Assembly: GCA_958436045.1 (NCBI GenBank)
Contig: CAUBIP010000094.1
Span: 1 to 5,552, forward strand
DNA from: an uncultured Oscillospiraceae bacterium
GTDB taxonomy: Bacteria; Bacillota; Clostridia; Oscillospirales; Oscillospiraceae
DNA: 5,552 nucleotides
Direction of reading: 5' to 3'
Each line of letters opens with the position of its first letter. Positions within the stretch are counted from its first letter, which is position 1. The translations under genes and the position numbers were made by a program. Under the pieces are notes generated by a model. It was given only the letters and a program-made list of their open reading frames with translations, was not told the DNA's origin and made no database searches. Below are positions 5,349 through 5,552 of this stretch, in pieces.

Positions 5349-5552
5349 ATGCTTGTCTTGCACTACTATAACATTAGATTATGTCTAATGCAATATTTAT
5401 TTCTTCAAAAAATTGAATTTGTAGGGGATACCGATTTTTCGAGAAAAATTTTAGGCAAATTGCACAAACGACTTGGTGGGTTTGCACAGGCCAACCGCCG
5501 CGCAGCATTTGCCGAAAGAGAACAGCGCAGGGCCCGGTACAGGCTGTACCGG
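5349..5552 (+). CDS. Weak open frame, hypothetical, runs off right edge
   Basis: ATG at 5349 follows an in-frame TAA at 5343 and stays open for 68 codons to the window end. The product begins MLVLHYYNIRLCLMQYLFLQ and ends in a basic stretch rich in Arg and Ala. A second in-frame ATG is at 5388. Neither start has a clear Shine-Dalgarno site. It lies about 80 nt downstream of a plus-strand promoter-like sequence, which is its main support. Against it, base composition shifts sharply inside the frame and at least two minus-strand frames are also open over the GC-rich end. I recognise no family. It may be chance, or the start of a real gene whose body lies outside. Confidence 0.2.
   Translation, partial: MLVLHYYNIRLCLMQYLFLQKIEFVGDTDFSRKILGKLHKRLGGFAQANRRAAFAEREQRRARYRLYR
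5372..5390. repeat. 7-bp inverted repeat in AT-rich region
   Basis: CATTAGA (5372-5378) and TCTAATG (5384-5390) are perfect inverted arms around ttatg. The geometry (7-5-7) is the same as that of the dyad at 5084-5102, but the sequence differs. It could be a regulator site or a chance dyad in AT-rich DNA. Confidence 0.35.
5534..5552. repeat. GC-rich palindrome cut by the right edge
   Basis: CCGGTACAG (5534-5542) and CTGTACCGG (5544-5552) are perfect inverted arms around a single G. As RNA it would fold as a stem of at least 7 bp with a 5-nt loop. The bases before it (GGGC) could extend the stem if the sequence beyond the window mirrors them. It may be half of an intrinsic terminator, or part of a larger structure or repeat. 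The window ends before this can be decided. Confidence 0.5.

Larger units (their letters stand above)
5036..5552. other. AT-rich intergenic region with regulatory sites, no secure gene
   Basis: This is a 517-base stretch upstream of the minus-strand operon. Bases 5101-5400 contain 104 G+C in 300 (35%) and 5401-5460 contain 17 in 60 (28%). The last 92 bases jump to 57 G+C (62%). The tandem 9-bp repeat GTGGTTTTT (5050-5058, 5059-5067) lies just upstream of the ribosome site of the methyltransferase-like gene. I see no tRNA, rRNA, CRISPR array, cobalamin-riboswitch B12 box or transposase. Promoter-like sites, dyads and one weak open frame are listed separately. Confidence 0.7.

Noticed and set aside
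5434..5453. AT-only hairpin ATTTTT/AAAAAT followed by TTTT as a plus-strand terminator
   Set aside because: The stem is short and almost entirely A-T, and no secure plus-strand gene ends before it.
5212..5493. Imperfect direct repeat: 5212-5234 versus 5471-5493
   Set aside because: Only 16 of 23 positions match by hand, with no conserved flanks; too weak to call a repeat.

Overview
The window is GC-rich bacterial chromosome with strong Shine-Dalgarno sites. One aspS line counts 70% G+C and one line of the methyltransferase-like gene 57%. The hisS-aspS gene order, the purine-rich ribosome sites and an MtaA/CmuA-type methyltransferase-like gene beside a radical SAM gene suggest an anaerobic Firmicute. 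A high-GC clostridial relative (Oscillospiraceae/Ruminococcaceae-like) is my best guess, but nothing here fixes the taxon, and the aspartyl-tRNA synthetase is of a type I associate with Alphaproteobacteria.

Layout. (1) 2-2736, plus strand: the 3' two thirds of hisS, cut by the left edge, then a complete aspS 23 nt downstream. This is a two-gene tRNA-synthetase operon ending in a 12-bp hairpin at 2744-2772. (2) 2737-2915: a convergent intergenic region with two perfect hairpins, one per operon. The second (2800-2841) has its T-run on the minus strand and closes the operon coming from the right. (3) 2916-5035, minus strand: a compact two-gene operon. Its first gene (3995-5035) encodes an MtaA/CmuA/UroD-family protein with an apparent zinc site (H237, C239, C322). 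Its second gene (2916-3971), 23 nt further on, encodes a radical SAM protein (C74, C78, C81) with a BioB/PylB-like layout. A plausible promoter (5116-5144), a dyad in the leader and the terminator bracket just these two genes. (4) 5036-5552: no secure gene. The stretch 5101-5400 is 35% G+C and the last 92 bases are 62%. It holds the operon's promoter, an oppositely directed promoter-like sequence (5239-5269), several short dyads, a 68-codon open frame running off the right edge, and a palindrome cut by that edge.

How the genes work together. HisRS and AspRS are housekeeping translation enzymes. The minus-strand pair probably forms one metabolic unit. The first protein would handle a methylated or otherwise activated substrate, by analogy with zinc-dependent methyltransferases that act on corrinoid proteins. 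The second would carry out a radical reaction on a related small molecule. No corrinoid protein gene is present, so the real substrate cannot be read from this window. This pair is the most likely uncharacterised system here.
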